From NCBI RefSeq assembly GCF_018687715.1, contig NC_056758.1:34071467-34135466 (forward strand): DNA of 64,000 nucleotides. Direction: 5' to 3'. Positions 24,627 through 36,381 of this stretch are shown here, in pieces; position 1 is the stretch's first letter; every line of letters begins with the position of its first letter. Made by a program: the position numbers and the translations under genes. The DNA comes from Carya illinoinensis. Its lineage: Eukaryota; Streptophyta; Magnoliopsida; Fagales; Juglandaceae. The notes under the pieces are model-generated. The model was given only the letters and a program-made list of their open reading frames with translations, did not search any database and was not told the origin of the DNA.

Positions 24627-25660
24627 ATGGCGGAGGAACACCCCAACAAGAGTAGATACGAGTACGAGACTGCTGGCGTTGATGATCAGCAGGTCGCCGT
24701 GGAGAAGACGGACCGAGGGCTGTTTGATTTCCATAAGAAGAAAGAGGAGGAGAAGCACCAAGAGGAGGCGATCGTTACTGAGTTTGATGAGAAAGTTACA
24801 GTTTCTGAATATGAGCCAAAGGTAGAGGATCAAGAACACGAGAAGGAAAAGGAGAAAGAAGAGAAGAAACACGAGAAGCTTCACCGATCCAGCAGCAGCT
24901 CTAGCTCTGTAAGTATCTATAGACAAGACTAATCCATCTATCTGTAATAAAGTTCTCATCATACCTGAACTGGTAGATACACAGTAAAACATGCCCCATT
25001 TTTTTTTTTTTTTGGTTTGGAAAAAGAGGATCTAAAAGATCTGTTCTAATTATAATTTTATGTTTTTGTATCATTTCCCAACTCCTTTTATGACATTAAT
25101 TTCTATATTGATTTGATTAAAAAAGAAAATTCGGTTTCTCATTCTATTTAAATTAAGGAAGGTGTAATAAATCCTAAAATATGTCTGTTGCTTGAACTTT
25201 GCAGTCTAGCGATGAGGATGAAGGTGAAGGAGAAGAAAAGAAGAAGAAAAAGAAGGAAAAGAAGGGAGATAAGCTCAAGGACAAAATAGCAGCAGAGAAG
25301 CAAGAAGAGAAGGAAGAAGAGAAGTACGAGGACACCAACGTCCCTGTTGAGAAATACGATGAAGCAGTAGTCGTTCATGCTGCAGAGCCAGTCCAACCTG
25401 AGGAAAAGAAGGGTTTCCTTGATAAAATTAAGGACAAACTTCCAGGCCATCAGAAGAAGACTGAGGAGGTCCCTCCTCCTCCTCCTCCTCCTCAGGCCGA
25501 GTATGCGGCTGCTGAGCCAGTACCTAGTCATGAAGGAGAGGCGAAGGAGAAGAAGGGCTTCTTGGAGAAGATAAAGGAGAAACTGCCCGGATACCACCCC
25601 AAGACAGAGGAAGAGAAGGAAAAAGAGAAAGATCAGAAAGAGTCTCCCTCCAATTACTAA
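24627..25660 (+). CDS. Acidic dehydrin (F-S-K2 type, ERD10/ERD14/COR47-like)
   Basis: Two exons, join(24627-24908, 25205-25660), encode 245 residues. The start is the ATG of [10 protein letters not shown]; the frame is open further upstream, but the dehydrin N-terminus begins here. Dehydrins are disordered, hydrophilic LEA-2 proteins that protect membranes and enzymes during drought and cold. Visible segments: F-segment DRGLFDF (29-35); an S-segment [18 protein letters not shown] with nine Ser (88-96), split by the intron as is typical; a poly-Lys stretch (106-114); two K-segments [15 protein letters not shown] (161-175) and [15 protein letters not shown] (209-223); and a degenerate K-like [15 protein letters not shown] (113-127) where relatives often have a third. 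A seven-Pro run (184-190) lies between the K-segments. DRE, ABRE and TATA sites upstream suggest stress induction. Confidence 0.93.
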
Positions 25661-26740
25661 AGACCGAGTTGTGATTAAAGGATTAATTATATTGGTGTGC
25701 GCTATGCTTTTGCTAATTTTCGATGCGGGATGGAGTTCTTGAAATTTGCTTTATTTTGATTTTTGTTTTTCAGTTTTTGTGGTTTTTGAATTACTTTTGT
25801 ATATTTACTGCTTTTTATGTTCCGTATTTTAAATAAACATCTTCTGTGTACTTGTATACGTAACGTTAATCTTCATCTATTTGTGAGTAAAATATTATTA
25901 TTAAAGCAAATTGTTTACTTTTATATATACAACGTCCTAAATTAAAGGAGTGTCAGGACTGCTAGCTAGAAAGCGATCATGAGAGAAGAGGGAAGAGAGA
26001 GGAGAGAAAAGTAAAAGCAAACCCATCAATCTCGTAGTAAATTTGTTCTCTATGATCATTGCCTGACTTTATAATATATTATTTTATATCAAATTATATC
26101 GGATTATAAATTTATTTAAATTTTTTATCTTTTGATAATTATACATTTCCTTGGCGTATCGATCAAGGTGTTCGTGATGATGATGCTTTGTGAGTCTGCG
26201 ACTCACTTTTAGAAAATTTATGTTAGCTTTATTAAAGTTATATTTAATTTTAAAACCTTTATATTTATAATTTTATATTAGTCATTAAATTTATTGAAAT
26301 AATAATATAATATTATTTTTTAATAATAATAATTTTAATTTTTTATTCTTTATTATTGAGAGAGGGAAATGAAAGCTTCCCCCACTCATGCTCGTGCATG
26401 GGCCCGCCTAGCACATACAGTATCTGGACTCGCAACAATTGCTTGTATCTTGTGATCATTAGGAAATAAATAAGAATAAAAAACACATTTAATTGGTAAA
26501 CAGTAATAACCTTTTAAATTCGAAGGAATCATAGATTTACTGTAGTTGAAAAATTTTCAACTCATCTTTTATCTAATTCAATACAGTTGTATTTTAATAA
26601 AATTTATCATATTTTACATTTAATTAAGCTTTTAATAAAACCAATATCAGTGCTTTTAAACCATTTTTTCTCAATGAATAGTAAAAGCAAAGCAAGATTT
26701 TGCAAAAGGGTGGCTTTAATTTTTTATGTATTTTAAAAAT
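25661..26740. other. Dehydrin 3' flank, start of duplicated unit A
   Basis: The dehydrin 3' UTR probably ends near 25840 (AAATAAAC). From about 25745 the sequence is repeated at 31811 onward in the same orientation. No further gene is supported. Confidence 0.6.
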
Positions 26741-26885
26741 GAGTAATGCTACATACAGTCATTTTTGTGCACTCCACTGATATGATTGACTGGATTAATT
26801 TTTTTTTAATACACAACCAATCATATCACTGGAGTGCACAAAAGAGTCCGCAAAAATAACTGCACATAGAATTTTTCTTTAAGAA
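26741..26885. repeat. MITE (about 145 bp) in unit A only
   Basis: Strong inverted arms: CACTCCACTGATATGATTG on the left pairs with CAATCATATCACTGGAGTG on the right. Direct repeats TATTTTAAAAAT lie at 26729-26740 and 26886-26897. Unit B lacks the element at the matching place (near 32865). Superfamily not certain; Mutator-like is possible. Confidence 0.65.
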
Positions 26886-27709
26886 TATTTTAAAAATTTT
26901 ACATTATCAATAAAAAATATTTGAGTTTTTCTATGTATAAATAAATTTACGTATCAATTTACGTATTAATTATGTTATCTTTATATTTAAAATTTAAATT
27001 TATTTTTTTAAATTAATTAGATTGAATAAATATATATATTAATATACAAAATCGCTTACAATTAAATTTTTTATTTTTAAAAACAAATGGCCAATAAATT
27101 ATTAAGTTGGATAAGGTCATGCCGACACATCCATCAGAGCTCGTCGATAGACATGTTTATTATATATCTGTTGTTGAAGTTTGATAGGTTTGAAGTTTGA
27201 TAAGTTTGAAGTTGTTTGATTTTTAAATTATCTTATCTAATCATTATAATTTTTTTAAATTTTAATATAAAATATAATAAATAATTTAATTTTTTTAAAT
27301 ATTAAAATAAAAATAATATTTTAATAATATTTTATTCAATTATCAATTTTTACCTCAACTCAATTTAAAACAATCATATAATCGATAAAGATCTGAGTTT
27401 AAATATTCTCTTCTAAGCACTCGTCATTAGCACGCATGCAATTGATACTCGATTTGGATGTTTCAATTTTGGTGTTATGCATTGCGATACAAGTAGTAAC
27501 GCTCCTTTACGTAGCTGTAAAATCAATGTGACATGGCATGTGCCTTTCAGTGGGTATAACGACTCCTACAGCCCGTTCATTCAACTAGAAAGTGGCGTCA
27601 CATCCGCCACTGATGGTGATGGGCGCCCAAATTTCCCCCCAGTGACTTCACCGTGTTATCATGCCATGCCAACTTTCTCTGGTTCGAAAGTGAAATGATT
27701 TATTCAGTC

Positions 27710-27880
27710 GGTAAATACGGCATGTAGTCATTTAAAAAAAAAATAAATTAATATGAGACCTATATAAAAAAATTATTTTTATAATTTTTTTTATTCATTC
27801 TGTACAATTATAAAAAAAAATATTTTTATAATTTTTTTTATTTATTCCGTACAGCCGACTGCATATCGACTACATTTGCC
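27710..27880. repeat. Palindromic MITE-like insert in unit A
   Basis: Left end GGTAAATACGGCATGTAGTC and right end GACTACATTTGCC are roughly inverse, with T-rich and A-rich arms between them. Unit B (43900-43925) lacks this stretch. No clean target duplication is seen, so the limits are approximate. Confidence 0.4.
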
Positions 27881-28605
27881 AACTGCGTCTAACAAAATCC
27901 CGTTTGAAAAAGAAATGTTTTTTTGGAGGATTGGGCCATGCCAATGTGGTAGCTGGCTAGCCGCTAATGATGCTACTCACATTAAAATATTATAATTATT
28001 AAAATGAATTTTTATTCTCCAATCAATAGGTATACCACACACTCTATATTATTTAAGAGAATTAATAGTCACTGAAAAAAAATATATAGAATTTACATAA
28101 AAAATAATTTTTAATTATAGATCTTTTTTTTTTAAATGTCTATACGATATTTACATATCTTACAATTATATGTAGCATTTTCTCATATTTTATTAACATT
28201 CTCAATGGATTAATAATAGAATTTTTCATTATTAAAATCTATGTAAATAGAGGATTCTAAAATTAATATAAAATTAAATGTAGGGTCAAACTCTTTGATC
28301 CAAAAGCAACCTTGACGGATAAAATTGGCTAATGAAGTCTAAAGATAACAATCAGTACACCAAAAATAGAGTTATGCCAAAAAAAACTTAAAAAATCGAG
28401 CGTTCATCCTTTCAGCAAAAATTCAAGTCATTCCTTGAATAAGGAATAGATAGTAAACAATGTCGGAGAAAGATATATCTTTCCTTAAATAGGGATAACT
28501 TGCCTAATATTTAAAAGGTCAGTCATTTTGGATTAAAAGTAAGAGAGGCTAGAAAAATCAGACAATGAAGCTTTGAACAATAATAATATTGAAGAAAGAC
28601 AGAAG

Positions 28606-28851
28606 ATGGCGGTAGCCGATCAAAAACAGTGGTTGATCATTGCCCTTGTGCTATTTGTTTTGGTTGCTTTTTCTGCAGAGGCCAGAAAGTTGGGTGGACG
28701 CGGTTCTTTCTTTCAAGATTTTCATTTTGGTCGTATGAGAATACTGTCCGAAGGTGTTCCTGCCACCCAACACGAGATTTATCAGCTTCACAGAATTCTA
28801 CCCTCTCCTCCCCCACCTCCTCAGGCCTCAAAACCCCCTCCTCGGGCCTAA
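28606..28851 (+). CDS. Putative small secreted signalling-peptide precursor, copy A (81 aa)
   Basis: Not assigned to a named family. The start is taken at MAVADQKQ because a hydrophobic signal-peptide core follows at once (LIIALVLFVLVAF) and a likely cleavage site falls after SAEA (residue 26); an upstream in-frame ATG at 28573 would put charged residues before it. The secreted part is about 55 residues: basic RKLGGRGSFFQDFHF, a middle region, and a Pro-rich tail PSPPPPPQASKPPPRA reaching the stop. Size, signal peptide and a short C-terminal Pro-rich block fit a plant peptide-hormone precursor or a small Pro-rich wall protein, but no CEP, CLE, IDA, PIP, RGF or CIF motif is present. The paralogue at 47164 has the same length and 14 amino-acid changes. 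Confidence 0.65.
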   Translation: MAVADQKQWLIIALVLFVLVAFSAEARKLGGRGSFFQDFHFGRMRILSEGVPATQHEIYQLHRILPSPPPPPQASKPPPRA

Positions 28852-29290
28852 AAAGGGAAATGATCTTCATGAGATTATTATCAGCTAACTTATTCTTTAT
28901 TCCAAAATGAAAAAAGAAAAGACAATGAAGGGAATTGTTTCAACATTTAAGGAACAATATTAAATAGAATATTGTGAGAATTATGGTGTTGTGAAGTGTC
29001 AACAGTTTAATAATCTTTTTTGTGTTTTTTTTTTTTTGGAGGGGGGGGGGGGGAGGGGAGGAGACTGGGAGGGCTTCTTTTTGTACTGTTATTATGTGTG
29101 AAACTCAGCAATTATGCTCTTCACAAGTGTGCAATAAATCTATGAAAGGTTGAATAAGAAAATATGAACAATTCCGATATAAAGTTGTGTGATGTTGGGT
29201 TTTATTTTAATTAGTAGACAAAATCACCTCCAAGACAGTTTGGGCAGATGAGGCTTATTCGGGAGGTGGACTCAGGGCAAATTTTAATCT
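28852..29290. other. 3' flank of peptide gene copy A
   Basis: Probable 3' UTR, with an AATAAA-type word near 29132. A G-run (about 29038-29061) follows a T-run. Similar to 47410-47737 in unit B, with only a few substitutions. Confidence 0.5.
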
Positions 29291-29476
29291 ATGCCTGCCT
29301 CAAGGTCTAAAAGCCCATCCGTGGCCTTAGTTACTATATACAGTACCATACAAACTTCAGACATTGACAGCATACATCCGAGAATTCAAGAAGAGTTAGC
29401 TAAATGGGAATTAGATAACAATAGTTTGTATGGATTAGCAACCTTTACGGGGAAATCCAGTGCATTTGCAGTATAA
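29291..29476 (+). other. Short open frame kept in both duplicated units (61 codons), coding status unknown
   Basis: Starts MPASRSKSPSVALVTIYS and ends GKSSAFAV. Unit B keeps it at 47998-48186 with four or five amino-acid changes. There is no signal peptide and no known domain. The DNA here is nearly identical between units inside and outside the frame, so conservation does not prove coding. It may be part of a 3' UTR or an old repeat. Confidence 0.25.
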
Positions 29477-29707
29477 TAGAGAAGCATTCAGTATGTAGTT
29501 TTGTATCATTTTTGCAGAAAATAGAAAGTACCCAATGTTTAAGACAGCTGTTATTTGATCAAACTCTGAAACAAGCACATTGCTACATTAGAATTCAGCA
29601 AAAGATAAAACACCATGGTAAATGTAGAACTTCTTTGTTGTTTCTGTCGTCGTCATCATCGTCGGACTGTACCATAATCAAATTCCAAAAAGTCCTTGGA
29701 AGCTTAC

Positions 29708-29822
29708 TTATTTGTCCATCCAAATTACACAACGAAGACTCTACCCTTGAATGAGTAGATCAAAAGCTTTGTTGATGTCGTCAAACTTTACCTCTTGTTA
29801 CAAATTCATCCAGCTGCAGTTC
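29708..29822 (-). pseudogene. ADH-like last exon, truncated copy in unit A
   Basis: Read on the minus strand this matches exon 10 of the two complete ADH-like genes, from the acceptor CAG|GAACTGCAG to the stop TAA. It is 115 bases long rather than 117: two bases are missing in the GTAACACATGAG part, which shifts the frame. No other ADH exon is present in unit A, since the duplication broke in intron 9. It is a non-functional fragment. Confidence 0.85.
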
Positions 29823-29899
29823 CTGATGTATTTTTTGTTTTGAGAAAAAAAAAAAGAAATAAGAAAATTTTAAAACAAAAAGAAAAAATTTAAAATAAT

Positions 29900-31805
29900 A
29901 TGCATGACTTGTTGCACAAGGTTTTCTACAGAAATCAAGGATTGATTATAAGAAAACATACTCTCTTGTTATATATGCAATTACATTCAAATTTTTGATT
30001 AGTTTAGTAGTTACAAAAAGATTAGATATTCAGTTGATAGATATGGTCACTGCATATTTATATGAAACATTGGATCATGACATATATATGAAAATCTCTG
30101 AAGGATATAAAATGCCTAAAACTTCTAATTTGAATACATCCAGAAATATATATTCTATTAAATTTTAAAGATCTTTATATGGGTTAAAGTAATCTGGACG
30201 CATGTGGTATAAACGCCTTAGCGAATATTTATTGAAAGAAAGATTTGAGAATAATTCAATATGCCCACGTGTTTTTATTAAGAAATCAGATTTCGGATTT
30301 GTTATTATTGCAATTTATGTTGATGATCTAAATCTTGTTGGAACTCCTGAAGAGATCAAAAGAATCGTTACATATTTAAAGAATGAATTTGAAATGAAAG
30401 ACCTTAACAAAACGAAATTTTGTCTCGGCCTGCAGTTCGAGCATTTGCAAAATGGAATTCTCATTTATTAGTTAAATTATATAGAGAAAGTCTTGAAGTA
30501 CTTTTACATGGACAAAGCTCATCCCCTAAGTACTCCAATAGTTCTTCGATCATTTGATGTGTAGAAAGATCCATTTCGTCTTTGTGAAGACGATGAAGAA
30601 ATTCTTGGTCATGAAATACCTTATTTCAGTGCAATTGGAGCCCTGATGTATCTTCCAAATTGCACTCGGCCTGATATTACATTTTCAGTTAATTTACTTG
30701 CAAGATATAGTTCCGCACCAACTCAAAGATATTGGAATGACATTAAACATGTCATTCGATACCTACGAGGTATGATTGATATGAGATTATTTTATCAATA
30801 TGGATCAAGTCCACAATTAGTTAGATATGCAGATGCAGGTTATCTTTTAAATCCATACAAAAGGTAGATCTCAAACTGGATATATATTTACCTATGGAAA
30901 TTTTGCTATATCATGGAGATCTGTCAATCAAATACTATCTGCTACCTTTTCAAATCACTCAAAGATCATTACAATTCATGAGGCAAGTCTAGAATGTATT
31001 TGGCTAAGATCAATGATTCAACATATTCAAGAAAAATGTAGTCTTCCAATGATTAATGATAGTCTAACAATTTTATACGAAAATAATAATGCTTATATTA
31101 TTCAAATTAGAAGATGATATATCAAAGTTGATACAACTAAACATATTTCACCTAAATTTTTTTACACCCATGAACTTCAGGAGAAAGGTAAAATTAATGT
31201 CAAGCAGATACCATCAAATGATAATCTTGCATATTTATTCACTAAAGTATTATCAACTGCAACATTTAAGAAGATTGTGTAGAATATTGGAATACAAATA
31301 CCTGAAGACTTATTATCATGTACTTTTCAGAAGGAGTAAATATCTTAAAGACTTGTGCTGATTGTACTCTTTTTCCTTCGCTAAAATTTTATCCCATTGG
31401 ATTTTCCTTTGCAAAGTTTTAATAAGGTAATCTTAAAGTACTTGGCAGTACACATAAATGTTGTACTCTTTTTTTTTTCTCCATTGGTTTTTTCCTACTA
31501 GATTTTTCCTTGGTAAGGTTTTAACGAGACATATTCTTTATGTATGGTCATTCAAATGAGGAGTGTTATAAACTTATTTGTATGACCATTTAGTCATCAA
31601 TTAAGACCAATCTTTAACCATTAATTAAGACTATTGAACTATCAATTAAGACCTATCTTTAGCCATTAATTAAGACTTAAGCTATACCTACTCTTTTGTA
31701 TTCTTATATATATATATATATATCATTTACTTATATATTATCAAGTTTTACATCAAAGAATAATTATTTCTCTTATAATATCATTTATCTTTTAGTTTCT
31801 TAACA
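29900..31805 (+). mobile_element. 5'-truncated Copia element (RT, RNase H, 3' LTR)
   Basis: The coding remnant runs from the reverse transcriptase (AYLYETLDHDIYMKI..., then the catalytic YVDDLNLVG near 30317) through RNase H (MYLPNCTRPDITFSVNLLARYS, 30646 onward). Several stops and frame breaks occur, for example RSLYGLK-stop at about 30190. A purine tract (AAATGAGGAG) precedes the 3' LTR. The 5' LTR, gag and integrase are absent. The remnant lies exactly between duplicated units A and B. Confidence 0.88.
31564..31805 (+). repeat. 3' LTR of the truncated Copia element (242 bp)
   Basis: Begins TGTTATAAAC after the purine tract and ends CTTAACA, giving matched TGTTA/TAACA ends. Inside are several ATTAAGAC-type short repeats. 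It is not related to the 1.3-kb LTRs of the other family. Confidence 0.75.
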
Positions 31806-33162
31806 AAACGTACTTCATTTTGATTTTTGTTTTTCAGTTTTTATGGTTTTTGAATTACTTTTGTATATTTACTGCTTTTTATGTTCCGTTTTTTAAATAA
31901 ACATCTTCTGTGTATTGTATTCGTAACGTTACTGTTGATCTATTTGTGAGTAAAATATTATTATTAAAGCAAATTGTTTACTTTTATATATACACGTCCT
32001 AAATTAAAGTAGTTTCAGTTCTGCTAGCTAGAAAGAGATCATGAGATTGAGAGAAGAGAGAGAGAGGAAAGAAAAGTAAAAGCAAACCCGTAGTAAATTT
32101 GTTCTCTATGATCATGCCTAACTTTATAATATATTATTTTATATCAAATTATTTCGGATTATAAATTTATTTAAATTATTTATCTCTTGATAATTTTACA
32201 TTCCAATTTATTTAAATTATTTATCTTTTGATAATTTTACATTCCCTCGGCATATCGATGAAGGTGCTTGTGATGATGATGCTTTTGTGACCCACTTTTA
32301 TAACATTTACGTTAGCTTTATTAAAGTCATATTTAAAACTTGATGAAAACTACACATTTTTTATAAATTTCAAATCTCTATATTCATAATCTTACACTAG
32401 ATCAGTTATTAGATTAATCAAAATAATAATATAATATTATTTTTTAATAATAAAAATTTTAACTTTTCATTCTTTATTATTGAGAGTGAAAATTTCTCAC
32501 TCATGCTCGTGCATGGCCCTGCATAGTATATAATTGTGCCTGGACTTACACCAATGCTTGTATCTTGTGATCATTAGGGAATAAATGAGAATAAAAAATA
32601 CAAATACATTTAATTGATAAACAGTAACCTTTTAAATTTGAAGGAATCCATAGATTTATTATAGTTCAAAATTTCTTCTCACTCATCCCTATAGCTAATT
32701 CAATACAGTTATATTTTGAAGAAATTCATCATATTTTATATTTAATTAGGCTTTTGATAAAATTAATACCACTGCTTTTAGGCCAGGTTTTTCTCAATGA
32801 ATAGTAAAAGCAAAGCAAGGTTTTGCAAAAGGGTGGCTTTTAATTTTTTTTATGTATTTTTAAAATATTTTAAAAATTTTGCAATATCAATAAAAAATAT
32901 TTGAGTTTTGTTACGTACCAATCTACGTACTAATTATATTGTCTTTATATTTAAATTTTAAAATTTTATTATTTTTATTAAAATCTAATTTTTAAATTAA
33001 TCATATTGAATGAATGTGTGTATTAGTACACAAAATTACTTACAATTAAAATTTTTATTTCTCAAAACAAATGGCCAATAAATTATTAAGTTGGATAAGG
33101 TGATGCCGACACATCCATCTGAGCTTGTCGATAGACATATTTATTATATACTAGGTAGAAGT

Positions 33163-33179
33163 AACGTGCAATGCACGTT
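33163..33179 (-). other. Helitron 3' terminal hairpin
   Basis: AACGTGCA-A-TGCACGTT, a perfect inverted repeat with 8-base arms, 8 bases inside the CTAG terminus. Confidence 0.85.
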
Positions 33180-33479
33180 TATCTAGTTTAATGAAATAAT
33201 TATTTTAAAAAAAGATATATATTTCATAAAAAAATTCATTTTAATCGATAATTTATTTTAATGTATTTTCTTGATGTTAATTATTGCTTTGCATTTAAAT
33301 TAATCTTTACTTTAATTATTTTATCGTTGAACTTTAAATATTTTATTTTATTAATATTGAGTTGTAGTATTTTTATTAGACTTTTATTTATTTTTGTTAT
33401 ACTATTTTTATTTGTTGTACCATTTTATTTTTGGGTGGGCTTATTTTTTAGTGGGTTTTAAATCATGTTTTGGGCCCAG

Positions 33480-33755
33480 CCTTGTAGCTGTTGGAAGCCC
33501 AATTCGTTGGCTTGTTTTCAGCCAGCTCTCTCTCCATAAACGGTGTGTTTTGACCTTGCTTAGAGTTAGGGCTTGTCTCATTTTCTTTTCTTCTTCACCT
33601 TTCTCCTACCGCAGCCACACACTACTCTTCTTCTTCTTTGTTTTATTTTTCTTCTCCTACACGTCGTCCATTCCTTCTTCATTTTTATTGTGTTATTTTC
33701 TTCTGCAACCGGTGTTGCTGCAGTCGACTTTCTCCATTTTCGTTAGGTAATTACT
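33480..33755 (+). other. Captured 5'-UTR-like exon inside the Helitron
   Basis: A CT-rich stretch with the look of a plant 5' UTR (AAACGGTGTGTTTTG, then CTTCTTCACC-type pyrimidine runs) ends in TTCGTTAG|GTAATT, a good splice donor. No start codon with a long frame follows. The 118-codon open frame across it is Phe/Ser/Leu-rich low complexity and is not taken as coding. The donor gene is not identified. Confidence 0.4.
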
Positions 33756-34478
33756 TGAACTTTAATCTTCTTGTTTGGTTCTATTTTTCTGCAAATCCGT
33801 GTACTGCTGTTGCTGCTTCTCTTCGTCTTGTACTTTTCGATCTGTTTGGCTAGATCTACTATTTTATTTTTAGGTTCTGTTCGGTTTGTTTATTTTTTTT
33901 CTCTGCTTGTATTGTTTTCCCTTTGTTGATTGTGGGTTTGTTTTTACATATTGTGGGTTTCTTTCTTCATAGCCGTCGTTTTCCCTTTGTTGATTGTGGA
34001 TTTGTTTGCATGCTATTAGTAGTTGAAGATGGGTTTATTTTTTCTAGATCTGCTCTAATCGGAGATAGCATTGCTTCACGTGATTTTTAATTTATTTTTT
34101 AATTTGTGTTTATAAGCTATCAGTAGTCGAAGATCTATTCTGTTTTGAACATGGGAATTTTTTTTTTTTTTTTTTATGAAATTTTTGAGGCATCAATTTT
34201 TGTTCATCTGTTCATCTATTTCAAACATGTTATTATTGTAAATATTCCATTCTTGATTTGTTCTATGTCATATATTGTTTAGGATTGATTATTTTTGTCT
34301 TTTTCTTTTAGTATACGATTTGAGTTAATTTTTGGTAATAGATGCGAATTTGACATATGGCTTTTTTGTTTTTGTGAAAGCATGGAACTTTGCTTAACGT
34401 ATAATGGAACGAAAAACAAATTACTTATCTAGTCTTTTTCATTTTGAAACTTATTAGTATTTTTTTTTTTTTTTGTAG

Positions 34479-34568
34479 GGCTAGGGTTTGTCACCCAAGA
34501 AATCAGCAATCCTGGAATTAGCCTTGGATATGTATCAGAGGGTTGAAAAATACAAGCCCAAGTTTCAG
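34479..34568 (+). other. Captured exon-like block in the Helitron, copy 1
   Basis: After a T-run and TAG acceptor comes a GC-richer 90-base block. One frame reads LSPKKSAILELALDMYQRVE and then KYKPKFQ, but with an in-frame TAG five codons before it; another frame is open for about 22 codons. It looks like a captured exon of a host gene that I do not recognise. A nearly identical second copy lies at 35380-35469. Confidence 0.4.
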
Positions 34569-35379
34569 ATATGTTTTGCTATTTCTTATTACTGTTAGAC
34601 TATTGGAATTATATAAATACTTATTTAATTTCTAGAGTTCATCTATTTTTTTTTTAATTGTGGGGTTTTATTTATTTATTTGGGTATGTTATATGCTGTT
34701 GGCTCTTGGAATTATATGGCTTCTTGGGTTAAATGGATTACGGTCTGTCTTGGGTTTTGGGTTTGTGAATTCATCTGGTTTAACTGCTGTTCCATTTTTT
34801 TTTTTTGTAGTTTTTTTTTTTGAAGTTTTTTAATTTCCATTGACACAGCATCACACTACTTCACACTACTTTTCTTTTCTTAACCTATTAACTATCAAGA
34901 TAGCCAACAAAAAGAGAATACATTATTATTGGAACACATTTTTATTTTTAGATCCTCACCCTAGGATGTTTATCTAATTCTCTTTTTGCTCCTAGCTTTA
35001 GATATATCACTGACAAAACATCACACAATTTCGAAGATCTATTCTGTTTTGAACATGGAAATCCTTTTTTTTTCTTTTTTTATGAAATTTTTGAGGCATC
35101 AATTTTTGTTCATCTGTTCATCTATTTCAAACATGTTATTATTGTAAATATTCCATTCTTGATTTGTTCTATGTCATATATTGTTTAGGATTGATTATTT
35201 TTGTCTTTTTCTTTTAGTATACAATTTGAGTTAATTTTTGGTAATAGATGCGAATTTGACATATGGCTTTTTTGTTTCTGTGAAAGCATGGAACTTTGCT
35301 TAACGTATAATGGAACGAAAAACAAATTACTTATATAGTCTTTTTCATTTTGAAACTTATTAGTATTTTTTTTTTGTAG

Positions 35380-35469
35380 GGCTAGGGTTTGTCACCCAAG
35401 AAATCAGCAATCCTGGAATTAGCCTTGGATATGTATCAGAGGGTTGAAAAATACAAGCCCAAGTTTCAG
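35380..35469 (+). other. Captured exon-like block in the Helitron, copy 2
   Basis: Near-identical repeat of 34479-34568, carried by the second tandem unit. Confidence 0.4.
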
Positions 35470-36263
35470 ATATGTTTTGCTATTTCTTATTACTGTCAGG
35501 CTATTGGAATTATATAAATACTTATTTAATTTCTAGAGTTCATCTGTTTTTTTTTTTAATTGTGGGGTTTTATTTATTTATTTGGGTATGTTATATGCTG
35601 TTGGCTCTTGGAATTATATGGCTTCTTGGGTTAAATGAATTACGGTCTGTCTTGGGTTTTGGGTTTGTGAATTCATCTGGTTTAACTGCTGTTTTTTTTC
35701 GAGTTTTTTAATTTCCAATGACACGACATCACACTACTTCACACTACTTTTCTTTTCTTAACCTATTAACTATCAAGATAGCCAACAAAAGGAGAATACA
35801 TTATTATTGGAACACATTTTTATTTTTAGATCCTCACCCTAGGATGTTTATCTAATTCTCTTTTTGCTCCTAGCTTTAGATATATCACTGACAAAACATC
35901 ACACAATTTCGAAGATCTATTCTGTTTTGAACATGGAAATCCTTTTTTTTTCTTTTTTTATGAAATTTTTGAGGCATCAATTTTTGTTCATCTGTTCATC
36001 TATTTCAAACATGTTATTATTGTAAATATTCCATTCTTGATTTGTTCTATGTCATATATTGTTTAGGATTGATTATTTTTGTCTTTTTCTTTTAGTATAC
36101 AATTTGAGTTAATTTTTCATTTTGTCATATATTCTTTTGTGATCTATTCTGTTTTGCTCCTAGCTTTAGATATATCACTGACAAAACATCACACAATTTT
36201 TCTTTTCTTAACCTATTCACTGTCAAGATAGCTCACAAAAGAAAGAGTACACTTTTATTTTTA

Positions 36264-36381
36264 GATCTTTGATAAATCTGACAATAGCAAATGAAAGGGA
36301 TCGAAAAGTGGAAGATAACAAAGATCTTTGATAAATCTGACAATAGCAAATGAAAGGGATCGAAAAGTGGAAGATAACAAA
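36264..36381. repeat. 59-bp direct repeat, two copies, inside the Helitron
   Basis: Units 36264-36322 and 36323-36381 are identical and begin GATCTTTGATAAATCTGACA. Confidence 0.95.

Larger units (their letters stand above)
25745..29890 (+). repeat. Tandem segmental duplication, unit A (about 4.1 kb)
   Basis: Runs from the dehydrin 3' UTR through the secreted-peptide gene to the last exon and part of the last intron of an ADH-like gene. The same order recurs in unit B (31811 to about 48590), where five insertions separate the matching blocks. Matching blocks: 25745-27170 with 31811-33150; 27170-27565 with 37530-37933; 27565-27935 with 43800-43945; 27936-29890 with 46479-48590. Confidence 0.85.
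34128..36120 (+). repeat. Tandem repeat of about 0.9 kb inside the Helitron (2.2 copies)
   Basis: Copies begin with CGAAGATCTATTCTGTTTTG at 34128, 35032 and 35910 (periods 904 and 878), the third being partial. The first two units are nearly identical; they differ mainly in T-run lengths and a few substitutions, which points to a recent duplication. Confidence 0.92.

Noticed and set aside
24453..25597. Minus-strand frames of 149-179 codons opposite the dehydrin exons
   Set aside because: Leu-rich translations of GAG/AAG-rich dehydrin coding DNA.
33394..33750. 118-codon plus-strand frame in the Helitron
   Set aside because: Pyrimidine-rich leader-like DNA giving a Ser/Phe/Leu-rich chain; better explained as 5' UTR.
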